Made by a program: the position numbers and the translations under genes. Below the pieces are notes generated by a model, which worked only from the letters and a program-made list of their open reading frames with translations, was not told where the DNA came from and did not search any database. From Melastoma dodecandrum (taxonomy: Eukaryota; Streptophyta; Magnoliopsida; Myrtales; Melastomataceae): 64,000 nt of DNA. Location of the stretch: NCBI GenBank assembly GCA_029817715.1, contig JARUPY010000190.1, positions 2,542,001 through 2,606,000 on the forward strand, read 5' to 3'. Positions 12,101-22,634 of this stretch are shown piece by piece (within the stretch, counting starts at the first letter, position 1; each line of letters opens with the position of its first letter).

Positions 12101-15100
12101 CAGGATTTATCTGAATTCCCCACTGTCGCTCCTGGTTCATCTGTTTATATAAATAGCATTCAGGGTCAGAGATCAAATTTCAATGAGCTGAATATGGATA
12201 ATAAACTGGATTTTCTCAGACCAAAGCCTAATGAAGACTTTTCCGCGCTGGAGCAGGTACCCTTTTGCCAATCCCTGACTGAGTAAATTTGAAACTCTTG
12301 TTCTTTTGTAGCAGTGTCACAGTTTTAGTTTTTATTTGAAGTCAAATTTCTGTATGAGCAATAGTTCTGTTCATTGCTGTGCTCGTCTTCTGTTATCCTC
12401 AATTTCAGTCTCATGTTCAGCGGATTGTTTTTGTTGGCAAGTTATGTTTTTGAGAGCCTAAATTTGAGATAGCACTTTCTGTACCTCTTTTTGGGCAGCA
12501 TATTGAAGATTTGACACAAGAAAAGTTCTCCCTGCAACGAGCCCTTGAGGCTTCAAGGACTTTAGCTGAGTCCTTAGCTGCTGAAAATACATCTTTAACT
12601 GATAGCTACAATCAACAGGTATCAGTCATTACCTTATAAGTGCAGGATGTCATTTTAGCTCCCTGAGCAGAAACCTTAAAGGAAAAAAAAAGATATGATT
12701 ATACATGGATAACGAAAGACAGTTCTTGTTACATGTGGCTATATCTTTTCACATATGGTATCTGAAAATGAATATTGATATCAGAAGGAAAGTTGTGAGG
12801 TTCTTGATGAAATCTCTTTCTTATTATATGAAGCTTTTTCTTTTTTTTTTTAAAAAAAAAAGATTGAGGGGGAAAGAGACACAAAAGGAGGGGTGTGCCT
12901 TTCTCATAAGTATCCTTGATAAGTTTTTTTGTTCAAATTTCTTGACACTGACGAAAATAACAGATAGCTTTCTATGTTTTTCACGAGAACTTATAAGTAC
13001 CCGGGGGCTGGAAATGTTGCCTGTACTTTCATTTTCTTTTATGGAAGTATTGTTGGTGGTATATCGTACCATTTTTAACATCTTGTAACATTGCCGATAC
13101 AGTACATGTGTACTTTTTTTTTTTGTTTTCCCTTTATGATATCTGAATCATGCTCATGCATCGATCATGTTGGACATTTTCTTTACCTTTATTTTGGCAT
13201 CATCTTAGGGTCATTTATTCTTTATTATAGCAGTGAGCGATGACTATTTATCAGTCTGAATAGAGGAAGTCGCGGCCTGTGTTCCATGTTTCTCTCATAC
13301 CTTGGCAGTCAAAACGCAATATAAATTTGAAGTGAAATACTGACTTAATTTAGAGCACTGATTAGGAATTTGGCTTTATTATAGAAAAAAAAATGTTATG
13401 TTGGACAAGTTTCAGGTAGCTGTTGTTTTCTTTGTTACTAGATTTATTGAGAGAATTATTTTCAATGTTGATTTATTGTTCCAGAGGAATGCTGTAAACC
13501 AACTGAAGGAAGATATGGAGAAGTTACAGGAAGAAATCAATGCTCAACTGGTTAGAATTTGCCATTGTCTCTTTGACTGTACAAGGTGCTACAAATTTGA
13601 TGTTTCTTCTAATCAAATAGAAAACAACAGCAGAGCTGTTATTGTTTTGAGTCTTATTACTTATTCCTCCATATAATATGGCAGATGGGCATGTTTCTCA
13701 ATCAATTGTCCTTTCTGAAGGGCAGTTGTTAGTGTTCATTTGGTGACTTGGTATGACTAAGAAAAGACTTCCTGGATTTTGACTTGAAACTTGCGGACTA
13801 TTGCTGTTGCTTGACTTAGCATCTTTATTCGATAATTCTTCTTGACAACATGCTGAGGTATAGAAAGAACTAAGAAGACACTTAAGTTATGGTCCGATGC
13901 TTGCCCAATCTCTTTTATCGAAGATGCAAGAAGTTGATTTCTCTCTGTAACTAACGGAAATCGTTCGACAAAGTCAGTATTCCCTGTTCTAGTAAACCTA
14001 GCTTGTGAATTTACATAAAAGCTTGGCATCTGTCGTAATGATTAGTTTAATGTGTAAACTTTTGGCTCTATGAAACTTACAAATGTTTAGCTGTTTCCAC
14101 CTGATATTTTCTGGTTAATGTTTTGACTCTGTTTGCAACGCATTAGAGAAATGCAATTTTTGGTATTTCAAATCATATGAACCACTTATTTTAGACGTTT
14201 TGTCCTCCACAGTTCAGGAGTGCTGTTGGAACTTTTTGCAATTAAACTTTTTTCTAGTCACTTTTGGCTCACAACAGATCAAGTAATCTCATTATTTATG
14301 TTACTTGTGTTATTGTGCTGTCAGGCGGATCTTGAAGCTATAAAAAATGTATATGCTAATGCACAACTAGGGTGTAATGCAGCCGATGAACGGGCGAAGC
14401 TATTGGCTTCTGAAGTTATTGGGCTGGAAGAGAAGGTATGCCGACTTCTTTTCAAGCTATCCGACTGGCATGTTTTTTTTTTCTTTTTTACTCCAGAGTG
14501 ATGAATTATGTAAACTAAAAGAAAGATAACTATTAGTAACAAAGATTCAGCAGAGTTTTTCATTGTTATTTCAACCTTGTTATTTTGGTATTCTTTGACT
14601 AAATTTTCCACAGAGATCTTGTTAAAGTGGCTGTAACAATATTTGACTGGCTTTTACTAATTCCTGCTGTTCTACTTGTAAATACAGGTTCTTATGACTA
14701 TACTCACTAATTATTTCTCTGAAAGTATTATTTTTGGTGTGGCTTAGCATAAAAAATTTAGTAATGGCCTTCTTTTTCACATTGCAATGTAATTAATTCT
14801 GGAATGAAGTCATCAATTTTCTTTTATGAATAGGCTCTTCGGTTAAGGTCAAATGAGCTGAAGCTGGAGAGGCAATTAGAGAATTCGCATGCTGAAATCT
14901 CATCATTCAAGTATGTGCACGATTTCTCTCTTTGGTGAATTTTACATATATATGGTACAAGTTGTTAGATCATCATCACATTTTTTAATGTTTTTCTCAT
15001 TTCATTCCTTCTTGTCAATGATGGAATGTTTTGTTTGATAAGTGATGATAGACTTTTGATTGGTCGATCTATTAATGCATCAAGTTGTTAGGTTGTTACT

Positions 15101-17923
15101 GCTTATTTGGTTTGATATTAGAGGAGAAAATGAAATGGTTTTATTCGGTTATGGCTTCTTATGGCTAGTGGTTTCAATTGCACACACTGCGTTGGGTTGT
15201 CTACACCAATCAGTCATTAATTCCGAACATCTTGCTGGGATGGTAATTTCTTAGCTTGATGAATAACTCTCACTCCATTCTATTTTCTAATTGGCTCCAT
15301 TCCATGTTGCAATTCATTCTACCAGCCGCACATGGCATAAAATATATTCTTGGAGCTCCTACATTTGATTCCCTTAACCAACCTTGATGTGTAACATATT
15401 CAAATGAGTTCCAGATGACAGAGCATTTAATCAACGAAGGAGTAACTTAGTTGTTGCCTATATTCCCTCCATTTATACAGGATATGTGGGGGGTTGAAAG
15501 TCAGATGATATACTAGTTACAAAAGATTGTCTGAAAAAGACATGTCGTGGGACATAAAACACAAGGATTGTAGTTTGCCACCAGTTATGTACTTCTTGTT
15601 TAATCATGTGATTTTTTTTCCGTCAATTTTGCATTTTGTGGAACTCATGGTTTTGAATTTGTGATTACTAGCTGGACCTTCATTCGTTATGAAAATTAAC
15701 TATACTCTATCTATCACAGAAAAAAAGTGTCTAGCCTAGAAAGGGAGCGTCAGGACCTGCAGTCAACTATCAGTGCTCTACAGGAAGGTAACGATTAATT
15801 TCAGACCCTCTGTATGATTTTGGCTGAGTTCCTTTTGTTTCTTAATTGAAGCAGAGTGAAGCTTCATTGGACCAATGACCTAGGAACCACCCTAATCAAT
15901 TACGAATGGTTTGCCAATGATAGTGGATTATTTGAAATAATTTTAAGTTTTAACTACCTGTGATTGTGCAATGTATCCATATAATTTATCTTGGTGGTCA
16001 ATAAGGTTGTTGCTCGTGAACTTAAAGATGACAGTTCATATCATATTCACATTTTGTACGGTCTTCCTGTCAAATTCACTTCATATCTCACATTCATTGT
16101 GAGTTTTTCCGAAATTTTATGTTCAAACAGAGAAGAAGATGTTACAATCAAAGGTATGGAAAGCTTCACGAAGTGGGAATTCTGTTGATATGAATATGAC
16201 GGGGATCAAAAGGAAAGAAATGAGCACTTCAACTGAAGACCTTGGTAAGAACAGTCCTTTATTGGTGTCACTGCCATCGGGTTCTCTATCAGCACTCCAT
16301 GCATGATTGAATTTACTATTGGACTTGATGAACATGGGGAACATGGGATAAGTTGGTGGCATGACCTTTTGGGAAAAACAACAGAAAGGAACTTGTGTGT
16401 CATGATTGAAAAGATAAACACAAGTCAAGTAGGATTGTTAGTACATGCAGGAAGTCCCAATTAAAAGTTTAAACTCATGTCAGGTAGCCTCTTCCTTTCC
16501 TGATGGATGGCAAAATGTGATTGAAGTATTAGAGTTGGTCCTTAAATCTCTCATATGCTTTCTAGGATTTTAAGTGGATGTTTAGCGTCACGGTAGTATT
16601 GTCTCATTGGGTACTTGCTTATGTGCATGGGCTTCTTCCATGCAATTTGCCTCTGGTTAGCATAGGGATAAGGACAGGATTGGCATAAGGCATCCTGTCC
16701 ACTGTTCAATTCCGGCTAGCATAGAGATAAGGAAAGAATGTCCCGTCCATGTAAATATATAAATTGGTGCAATGACTCACCCAAATATTTGAGTCCCTCT
16801 TCGATCTAAATGTCAGATATCTCCAATATGTGATGTTCATTTTTTGTCCAGAGATTTGTTCCTGCTTTGTGTTATGCCCAATAATTGCCATATGGAGTGA
16901 CCATTTTTTATAAAGAAAATTTGTTGAGTTGATTTGCATGCCTTTGTAGATATGAACACTGAGCAAGGTGTGGCTGCCAGATTGCTGGACGGAAGTGAGG
17001 CCTCTAGTTTTTCTTTGTCTGATGGCAGACAAATAAATGTTGAAGCTGCATCTGCATATATACCAGACGATCAAATGAGAATCATTGTAAACATCAATAC
17101 ATTGATTTCCGAGGTAGCATTCTTGTTTCAGTACCATTTTACTATGTTTCTCCCCTCTAATTAGATGTTTTCTTGCTCTGTTGCCGGAAACTGGTTAATG
17201 GCATTTGTGTGGCCCTTTTTTAATTTAGTTGACGTTTGAGAAAGAAGAGTTGTTGAAGGCTTTGGAGTCCGAGAGAGCTGACAATGTCAAAGTCAAGGTA
17301 ACAATTCTCCAAATTTTCCGCTGCAAAGTTTATCATCATTTCGAGAACTTAATTGAGTGTTGTTCATTTGAAGGGCTTGAATAAAGAGCTGTCCAGAAAA
17401 CTTGAAACTCGGACTCAAAGACTAGAACTATTGACGTTGCAAAGCATGGCTCCTGAAAATCTTACAACGAGATTACATGATACTCCTGCCATGATCGAAA
17501 ATACTCCTTATGCAGATGAGGGCGACGAGGTCTCTCTGTCTTATCATCTCACTTACTATTGACTTTGTCACGCATTATCTCATCTTTACATGCATACTGG
17601 ATTTTCCTTTTCAATTTTTCCAATTGCCCGCTTTTGAGAGTTGGAGTGTTAGGCTGATGACCAGCATAGAACATAGTCATCCATCACAAAAAAAGCTCTG
17701 AAATTGCAACGGTGTACTATGGCGAATCATGCGAGTAGTGGGGATCTGGCTGGTGTATGGTTGTATTGTTTTGGCATATTGGTAAGAACTATTTCCTGCC
17801 TAAATAGTTTGACTTTGCTATTTATGATCTACTTGGTTGTAGGTGGTGGAGAGGGTTTTGGGATGGATAATGAAATTATTCCCAGGAGGACCCTCGAGAC
17901 GAAGGCCCGGCAAGCACCTCTAG
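9194..17923 (+). CDS. BLI: BLISTER, coiled-coil Polycomb/stress regulator
   Basis: BLISTER is a plant-specific nuclear coiled-coil protein. In Arabidopsis it interacts with the Polycomb methyltransferase CLF and affects development and stress responses. Thirteen exons: 9194-9259, 10855-11557, 11661-12256, 12499-12618, 13485-13550, 14325-14435, 14834-14910, 15720-15787, 16131-16244, 16950-17113, 17229-17297, 17374-17529 and 17843-17923 give 796 residues. The start MASAQVLPNSRKQG matches the family N-terminus, followed by a basic LKEFRKKRAAEKAKK block. Residues about 80-455 are Ser/Asn-rich low complexity. Residues about 456-655 form a long coiled coil (EDLTQEKFSLQRALEASR, QLKEDMEKLQEEI). The C-terminus VERVLGWIMKLFPGGPS is the most conserved family signature. 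The 103-base intron 11558-11660 happens to stay open for most of its length, which can mislead gene finders. Confidence 0.93.
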
Positions 17924-18370
17924 AATGATGAAAACTCACTCGACTATTCAATTCATATTCTTGTTTTCCCATGTCAGGGATGTGAATCAGCGGAGGTGAC
18001 AACCTGTATATTTCGAGTCTGCTTGTAGGATCTGTTTACTATGCTTTCCACCCATTCTTCCTATGTCGGATGCTGCTCCAAGTCGGCGGGTGGGCTGCCG
18101 AGGTCATTTGTTGTTATTGTTGTTGTTGTTATATCCTAGGGACGACAATAAAGCGGCGATCCGGGGACACATCTAGGGGAGTGTTGTTGCTTATAAGTTT
18201 TAAAATGTTAGAATTTTGGTATGTAGGAAGATATAAGAGAACATAATTTGCATTTTTCCTACTAAGTGTTGTATAGGGCAGAATTTTAGTATATGTTGAT
18301 GAATGACTACTATGACGAAGATACACAGTGAAATACTACATCCATACCGTTGTTGGCATTTGCAATCTGT
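17924..18370. other. BLISTER 3'UTR and spacer
   Basis: No gene is seen. A short GTT microsatellite lies at about 18108-18131. The rest looks like 3'UTR and intergenic DNA. Confidence 0.5.
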
Positions 18371-18520
18371 GGCCCGGCCCAAAGTGCCCTTCAATTCGGG
18401 GAGGGGAGGGAAACCCTAAAACCCCCGCGGCTGCTCTTTGGCAGTTGGGAACTCCCCCGACAACTTTCCCCACCTCCCTCCGGCGTTCAACGCCTCCTCC
18501 AACGGGCGCCACCCCTTCAG
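18371..18520 (+). promoter_or_regulatory. Site II/telobox promoter and possible non-coding first exon
   Basis: GGCCCGGCCCAAA at 18371-18383 contains a site II type element (TGGGCC on the minus strand). It is followed 30 bases later by a telobox AAACCCTAA at 18411-18419. This pairing is typical of plant promoters for ribosomal and organellar-protein genes. A C-rich leader then ends at a plausible donor, CAG/GTTTGT at 18520/18521. The nearest downstream gene on this strand is the organellar methyltransferase at 19932, so a long 5'UTR intron is possible. An acceptor TGTACAG ends at 19837. Both the splice and the assignment are inference. Confidence 0.4.
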
Positions 18521-18815
18521 GTTTGTCTTTGTCGTCCGTTAGCTTTTGGATGGGTTTCTGCGGTTCATGGTTGGTTAGAGATTGTGATTTATGTGATGGA
18601 CTCTTGTTGGTTGGATTTGGATGGTCCCCTGGTTTATTAGATATCACAGACTAGGTGCTTCCTTTATTGTCCGATCCGCTTGACTCGCATGTCAAGAAGG
18701 ATTTACCCGGGGTTTTGGCGGTTGAAGAAGAAACATAATAAATCTGCTGAAGACTCGTCGGGTAAATCTGGGGATTTACCTTTACCTGTGTTTTGGGTGG
18801 AGGTAGCGTCACCCG

Positions 18816-18893
18816 CGGTCGCTACCTGCTGCCGTTACTCGGGCTCTCTCGGGAGAGTGGGTGAGGACATACTGGGGTGGTCCCGTTACCTTG
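18816..18893 (+). repeat. Direct repeat, left copy
   Basis: About 60 bases starting CGGTCGCTACCTGCTGCCG are nearly identical to those at 19286, with weaker similarity for another 20 bases. The two copies flank the GC-rich foldback block at 18905-19285. Confidence 0.8.
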
Positions 18894-18904
18894 GACGTTT
18901 GTAC

Positions 18905-19285
18905 GGATGAACAGTTAAGTTTTCGAAAAAATTCGCCAAAACGGTCAAAATTTTATAAATTACCGAAATTTCGTCGATGAGGCGCGTTTTGAGAGGGCGG
19001 GTGGTTTTGAGAACCCGCCCTTCGTGTAAAATGAAAGGGGGCGGGTTCCCAAAACCCGCTCCTATGCGGGGTGCGGATGCCGCATTAAGGCGCGTTTTGA
19101 GAACACGTCCTAACATGAAGACGGGTTCCCAAAACGCGTCCCTCGGACACTTGGAAATTTTTCCAAGTGTACACGAGGGGGCTTCCCCTTACTCCCAGAA
19201 GGGGCGGGTTCCCAAAACCCGCCCCTGTCTCATGTCAATAAGGGGCGGGTTCTTTCCTATGCTCACCAGGGGCGGGTTCCCAAAA
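18905..19285. repeat. GC-rich palindromic foldback block
   Basis: An AT-rich left arm with TTTTCGAAAAAATTCGCC leads into a block of repeated, self-complementary units. Each has the general form GGCGGGTTCCCAAAACCCGCC, with variants such as GGGTGGTTTTGAGAACCCGCC. At least six such units occur between about 18980 and 19285. The arm resembles those of the foldback elements at 1260, 21709, 28261 and 38483. Open frames across it are products of the repeat. Confidence 0.6.
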
Positions 19286-19370
19286 CGGTCGCTACCTGCT
19301 GCCGTTACTCGGGCTCTCTCGGGAGAGTGGGTGAGGACGTACTGTACTGCGGTGGTCCTGATACCTTGTA
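19286..19370 (+). repeat. Direct repeat, right copy
   Basis: Second copy of the repeat at 18816. It is identical through the CTCGGGCTCTCTCGGGAGAG part and begins to differ after GTGAGGAC, where ACTG is doubled. Confidence 0.8.
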
Positions 19371-19931
19371 GAAGTGTTGATACGGTGAAGGCATATCAAG
19401 GGAGTCGTTTTGTGCTACGATGATTTAATTATTGTGTCACTTATTCGCATTATGCGAGGACTTGTTATTGAGCGTGCTTAATTATGTTTATATCTATTGA
19501 CTGTGATATGCTATTTATTTATGGAATTGTTATATGATTGAAGTCTGAATTGATTGGTTGAGTCGATGCATGGAAATATCTTTCAAAATTGTGTAGATGA
19601 GCCTATAGGTCTCATGGTTTTCACGTATGTGCATGGGGTGAAACGTATTCGGCAGTTGTCGCTCAGCCCATTTGGGAACAAACCTTTCAGTTTTGCAACG
19701 CAACGAAGGAAGGGATACGGAGTACAGAAGAGTTGAATTCGAAATAATGGCATCCGCGGGTAGAGAATTCGGAAATTATCGTTTTTTGTTTAAGTTGACT
19801 AGTTAACTTTAATAATATTTTCTGAAAATGTGTACAGGAATGTCGGCTTTTACAGTCGAGGAAGGGGTGGAGTAAATATTCGGGCAGTAAACAGAATTTT
19901 AAGGTACAGAAAGACGTGAGATTTGAGAAAG
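19371..19931. other. Upstream region of the PrmC gene
   Basis: No gene is seen. It probably holds promoter, 5'UTR or 5'UTR intron of the methyltransferase at 19932, including a candidate acceptor ending at 19837. Confidence 0.45.
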
Positions 19932-21124
19932 ATGCAGTTAGTTCATAATCTCCGTTTCACTCCTTTTACATTCCGCCGCCGCCTGTCAGCAACCCCCTCC
20001 TTAGCTGCTCGTTGTTGTTCCTCTCTTCCCTCTCCCACAATCGCTGCAAAACCTCTCTTCCTCAGGCCTCCCCACCACCCCTCCACCCTCTCCGACCTCC
20101 GTCAATGGTACTCCTGGGCCTGCCTCCTCTCCACCTCCGTCGGTTCCTCCTTCCTCCTTTCTGACGGCGGCCCTGATTCCTCCCTCCTCCTCAGGGAGCT
20201 CCGTTGGCTCCTAGAAGACGTCCTCGACACCTCCTCCGGCATCCACCCCCGCCTCGTGACCCACCCTGACGACGACAGCCACCATAAGGTCTGGCTGAGG
20301 GCAGAAATCGGGGACCTCTATAGCCTGTGGAGGCAGAGGATCGAGGAAAGGAAGCCCTTCCAGTATGTGGTTGGGTGCGAGCACTGGAGGGACCTGGTGC
20401 TGTGGGTTCGAGAAGGAGTTTTGATCCCCAGGCCCGAGACTGAAATGATTGTGGACTTGGCTAGGGATGCGGTTGGGAAGAATCCGTTTCTGAGGGATGG
20501 TTTGTGGGCTGACCTGGGTACGGGGAGCGGTGCCATTGCCATCGGGGTGTCCCGATTAGTGTTGGGGGATGGAGGGAAGATGTTTGCCACCGATTTGAGC
20601 CCAGTGGCTCTTGAGGTTGCTTCCTACAATGTGTGTAGATATGGGTTGGAGGATGCGATTGAGTTGAGGAAAGGATCCTGGTTCGAACCTCTCAGGGATG
20701 TGCAAGGAAAGCTTGCTGGAGTTGTGAGTAATCCTCCTTACATCCCCACTGATGACCTGCTGGGTTTACAAGCCGAGGTCGGGAGGCACGAACCCGGACT
20801 TGCTTTAGATGGTGGGGTGGATGGGACTGATGATCTGCTCCATCTCTGTCACGGGGCTTCTTCCTTCTTACAACCTGGCGGATTCTTTGCTTTTGAGGTG
20901 TTGTTTTTGTTTGTGTGTTGTTTGTTGTTGCCTCTTTTACCCTTCTCTTCTGCAGACTAATGGACAGAAGTTCTTATCTTTCTCTTCCGCAGACTAATGG
21001 AGAGAAGCATTGCCAGTTCCTGATGGAATACCTCGCAAGGGAATTCAAAGGAAGGTTTCGCAGTGTGGATGTAGTGAGCGATTTCGCTGGCATTCCTAGA
21101 TTTGTGATAGGCTTCCGCTGTTGA
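19932..21124 (+). CDS. PRMC: PrmC/HemK release factor glutamine methyltransferase, organellar
   Basis: PrmC/HemK methylates the glutamine of the GGQ motif in peptide-chain release factors, using S-adenosylmethionine. Plant versions of this long type act in mitochondria or plastids. Two exons, 19932-20897 and 20993-21124, give 365 residues. The first 45 residues are rich in Arg, Ser and Leu and poor in acids, which fits a transit peptide. A PrmC N-terminal helical region (ERKPFQYVVGCEHWRDL, VLIPRPETE) precedes the SAM-binding loop DLGTGSGAIAIG at about residue 194 and the catalytic NPPY within SNPPYIP at about residue 267. The end FAGIPRFVIGFRC is family-like. The ATG at 19932 was chosen because upstream codons in frame have no ATG. 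The intron 3' end is duplicated: an upstream AG at 20955 would add a short tail and stop. Confidence 0.9.
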
Positions 21125-21708
21125 TTTAACCTTAAGATTAGTCGGGGATTGGAATTAAGTCGACCTTCAACAACAACTACATGTTTACACTTGACCCAAA
21201 CACACTGGACCTTCATCCTATGTACCCTTCTTCCATCTATTCCCCATATTCTACCTTAAAAATTAACATCACTAAAGACAGGTACAAAGCTCTAAAAGAA
21301 CCATTTTCCCTTTCTCAACCAACAAAGAACTTTGTCTCCTCCATCCTCAGGCGTTATCCACCATATGCTCGCCTCAGGCAACCGCACAGATTGCGAATGG
21401 ATGACACTTCAATTTACGTAAACACATTGGATCTTTCAGGAAGAAGCTCTTCGCCACTACTTTTTACTCTTGAGCTGATGCAACTTGAAAGGACTCGCCT
21501 CTTCCTACTGTGGTTGGACGTCTCACAGAATAGGCCATAGGACGACAAGCCATTCCCTGCATCTCAATTTCAGGGTCTCAGATTTCGCGTTGAGGGTCAA
21601 TTCTACTTCGCACACCCATGATTTCTCAATTCACAACCTCACCCCGAAACAAAAGAAATAAATAAAATAGAAAAAGAAGGTGCGACGATTCTATGCCCGT
21701 TACAAATA
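21125..21708. other. PrmC 3' flank
   Basis: No gene is supported. A 119-codon open frame at 21181-21540 has no family features that I recognise and sits in the expected 3'UTR. Confidence 0.5.
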
Positions 21709-22192
21709 ATTAGAGTTTTGTACGAAGATACCGTTAGTTTTAAAAAAAATTATGAAATATACTTCGAAATTCGTAAAATATGATTTTACTATCGAAGGAC
21801 CGCGTCCCTTAAAATGCAAAGAAAATCCGTCCTCCATGTAAATAGACCGAGGCGAATTTTCAAATTCCGTCCCATTTTTTTTTTTTTTTTAAATGTGAAG
21901 GAAAATGGAGAAAAAGGAAGGAGATGGGGGAGTGGAGGTGGGAGAGGGAAAGGGCAGAGAAAGAAAAGAGAGGAGAGGAAATAGGAGGAGGGACGGGATT
22001 TTAAAACCCGTATCAGGTTAATCGCCTCTCCAATTTTGCTAAGCGTTGAAGGGTAGGTTTGATAACCTCCGAGGTTGGGTTTTTAAAATACTGCATTTTT
22101 TTGTATTTTAAAGACCGCGATTCTAAAATTGTATTTTACGAAATTCGAATGTAAATTTTTTTTAAATTCAAAACTCCAAATAATTACACATG
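21709..22192. repeat. Foldback element upstream of SUVH gene
   Basis: The left arm contains CGAAATTCGTAAAATATGAT and then ATCGAAGGACCGCG. The reverse complement of the right arm contains CGAATTTCGTAAAATACAAT and then AATCGCGGTC. The arms are roughly 90 bases. The interior has ACGGGATTTTAAAACCCGT, a unit like those at 18905-19285. No coding capacity. Confidence 0.65.
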
Positions 22193-22457
22193 TAGCCTCG
22201 GAGGTGCTTGCGACTCTACGACATCATCAATAATTAAAAACCAACTGCATATCGTATAAAGCTCGTGTGAGTGTGTGGACAAATCCTCATTTACTTAATT
22301 TTCAACATGAAGGGAAGAATCCCAAAATACATTTACGCATTTAAAAAAGGGATTATTTTTAGAATGAGTTTTTACTCCATAGAATATCATTAAGAGACGT
22401 AAACATCACAATCATATTATCAACAAAGTTGCCCTTCAATTATTACCATCATATAAA

Positions 22458-22490
22458 TTAATAATAATAATAATAATAATAAAATAATAA
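22458..22490 (+). repeat. (AAT)n microsatellite
   Basis: About ten AAT units with one interruption lie 145 bases before the SUVH start codon. Confidence 0.9.
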
Positions 22491-22634
22491 TCGTAGAGGA
22501 GAGTCCAAGAGGAGAGCCAGCTTGCACGTATTTTCGACTAAATTCAACCTCGAATAAAAACCTCGACCTCTCCGAACGACTTGTCCGCCTCCAACCACCT
22601 CCCTCCGCCGTCCGTCGGTCGCCTACCGCCGGAA

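Noticed and set aside
18977..19423. 148-codon open frame
   Set aside because: It is made of the palindromic repeat units and has no family-like composition.
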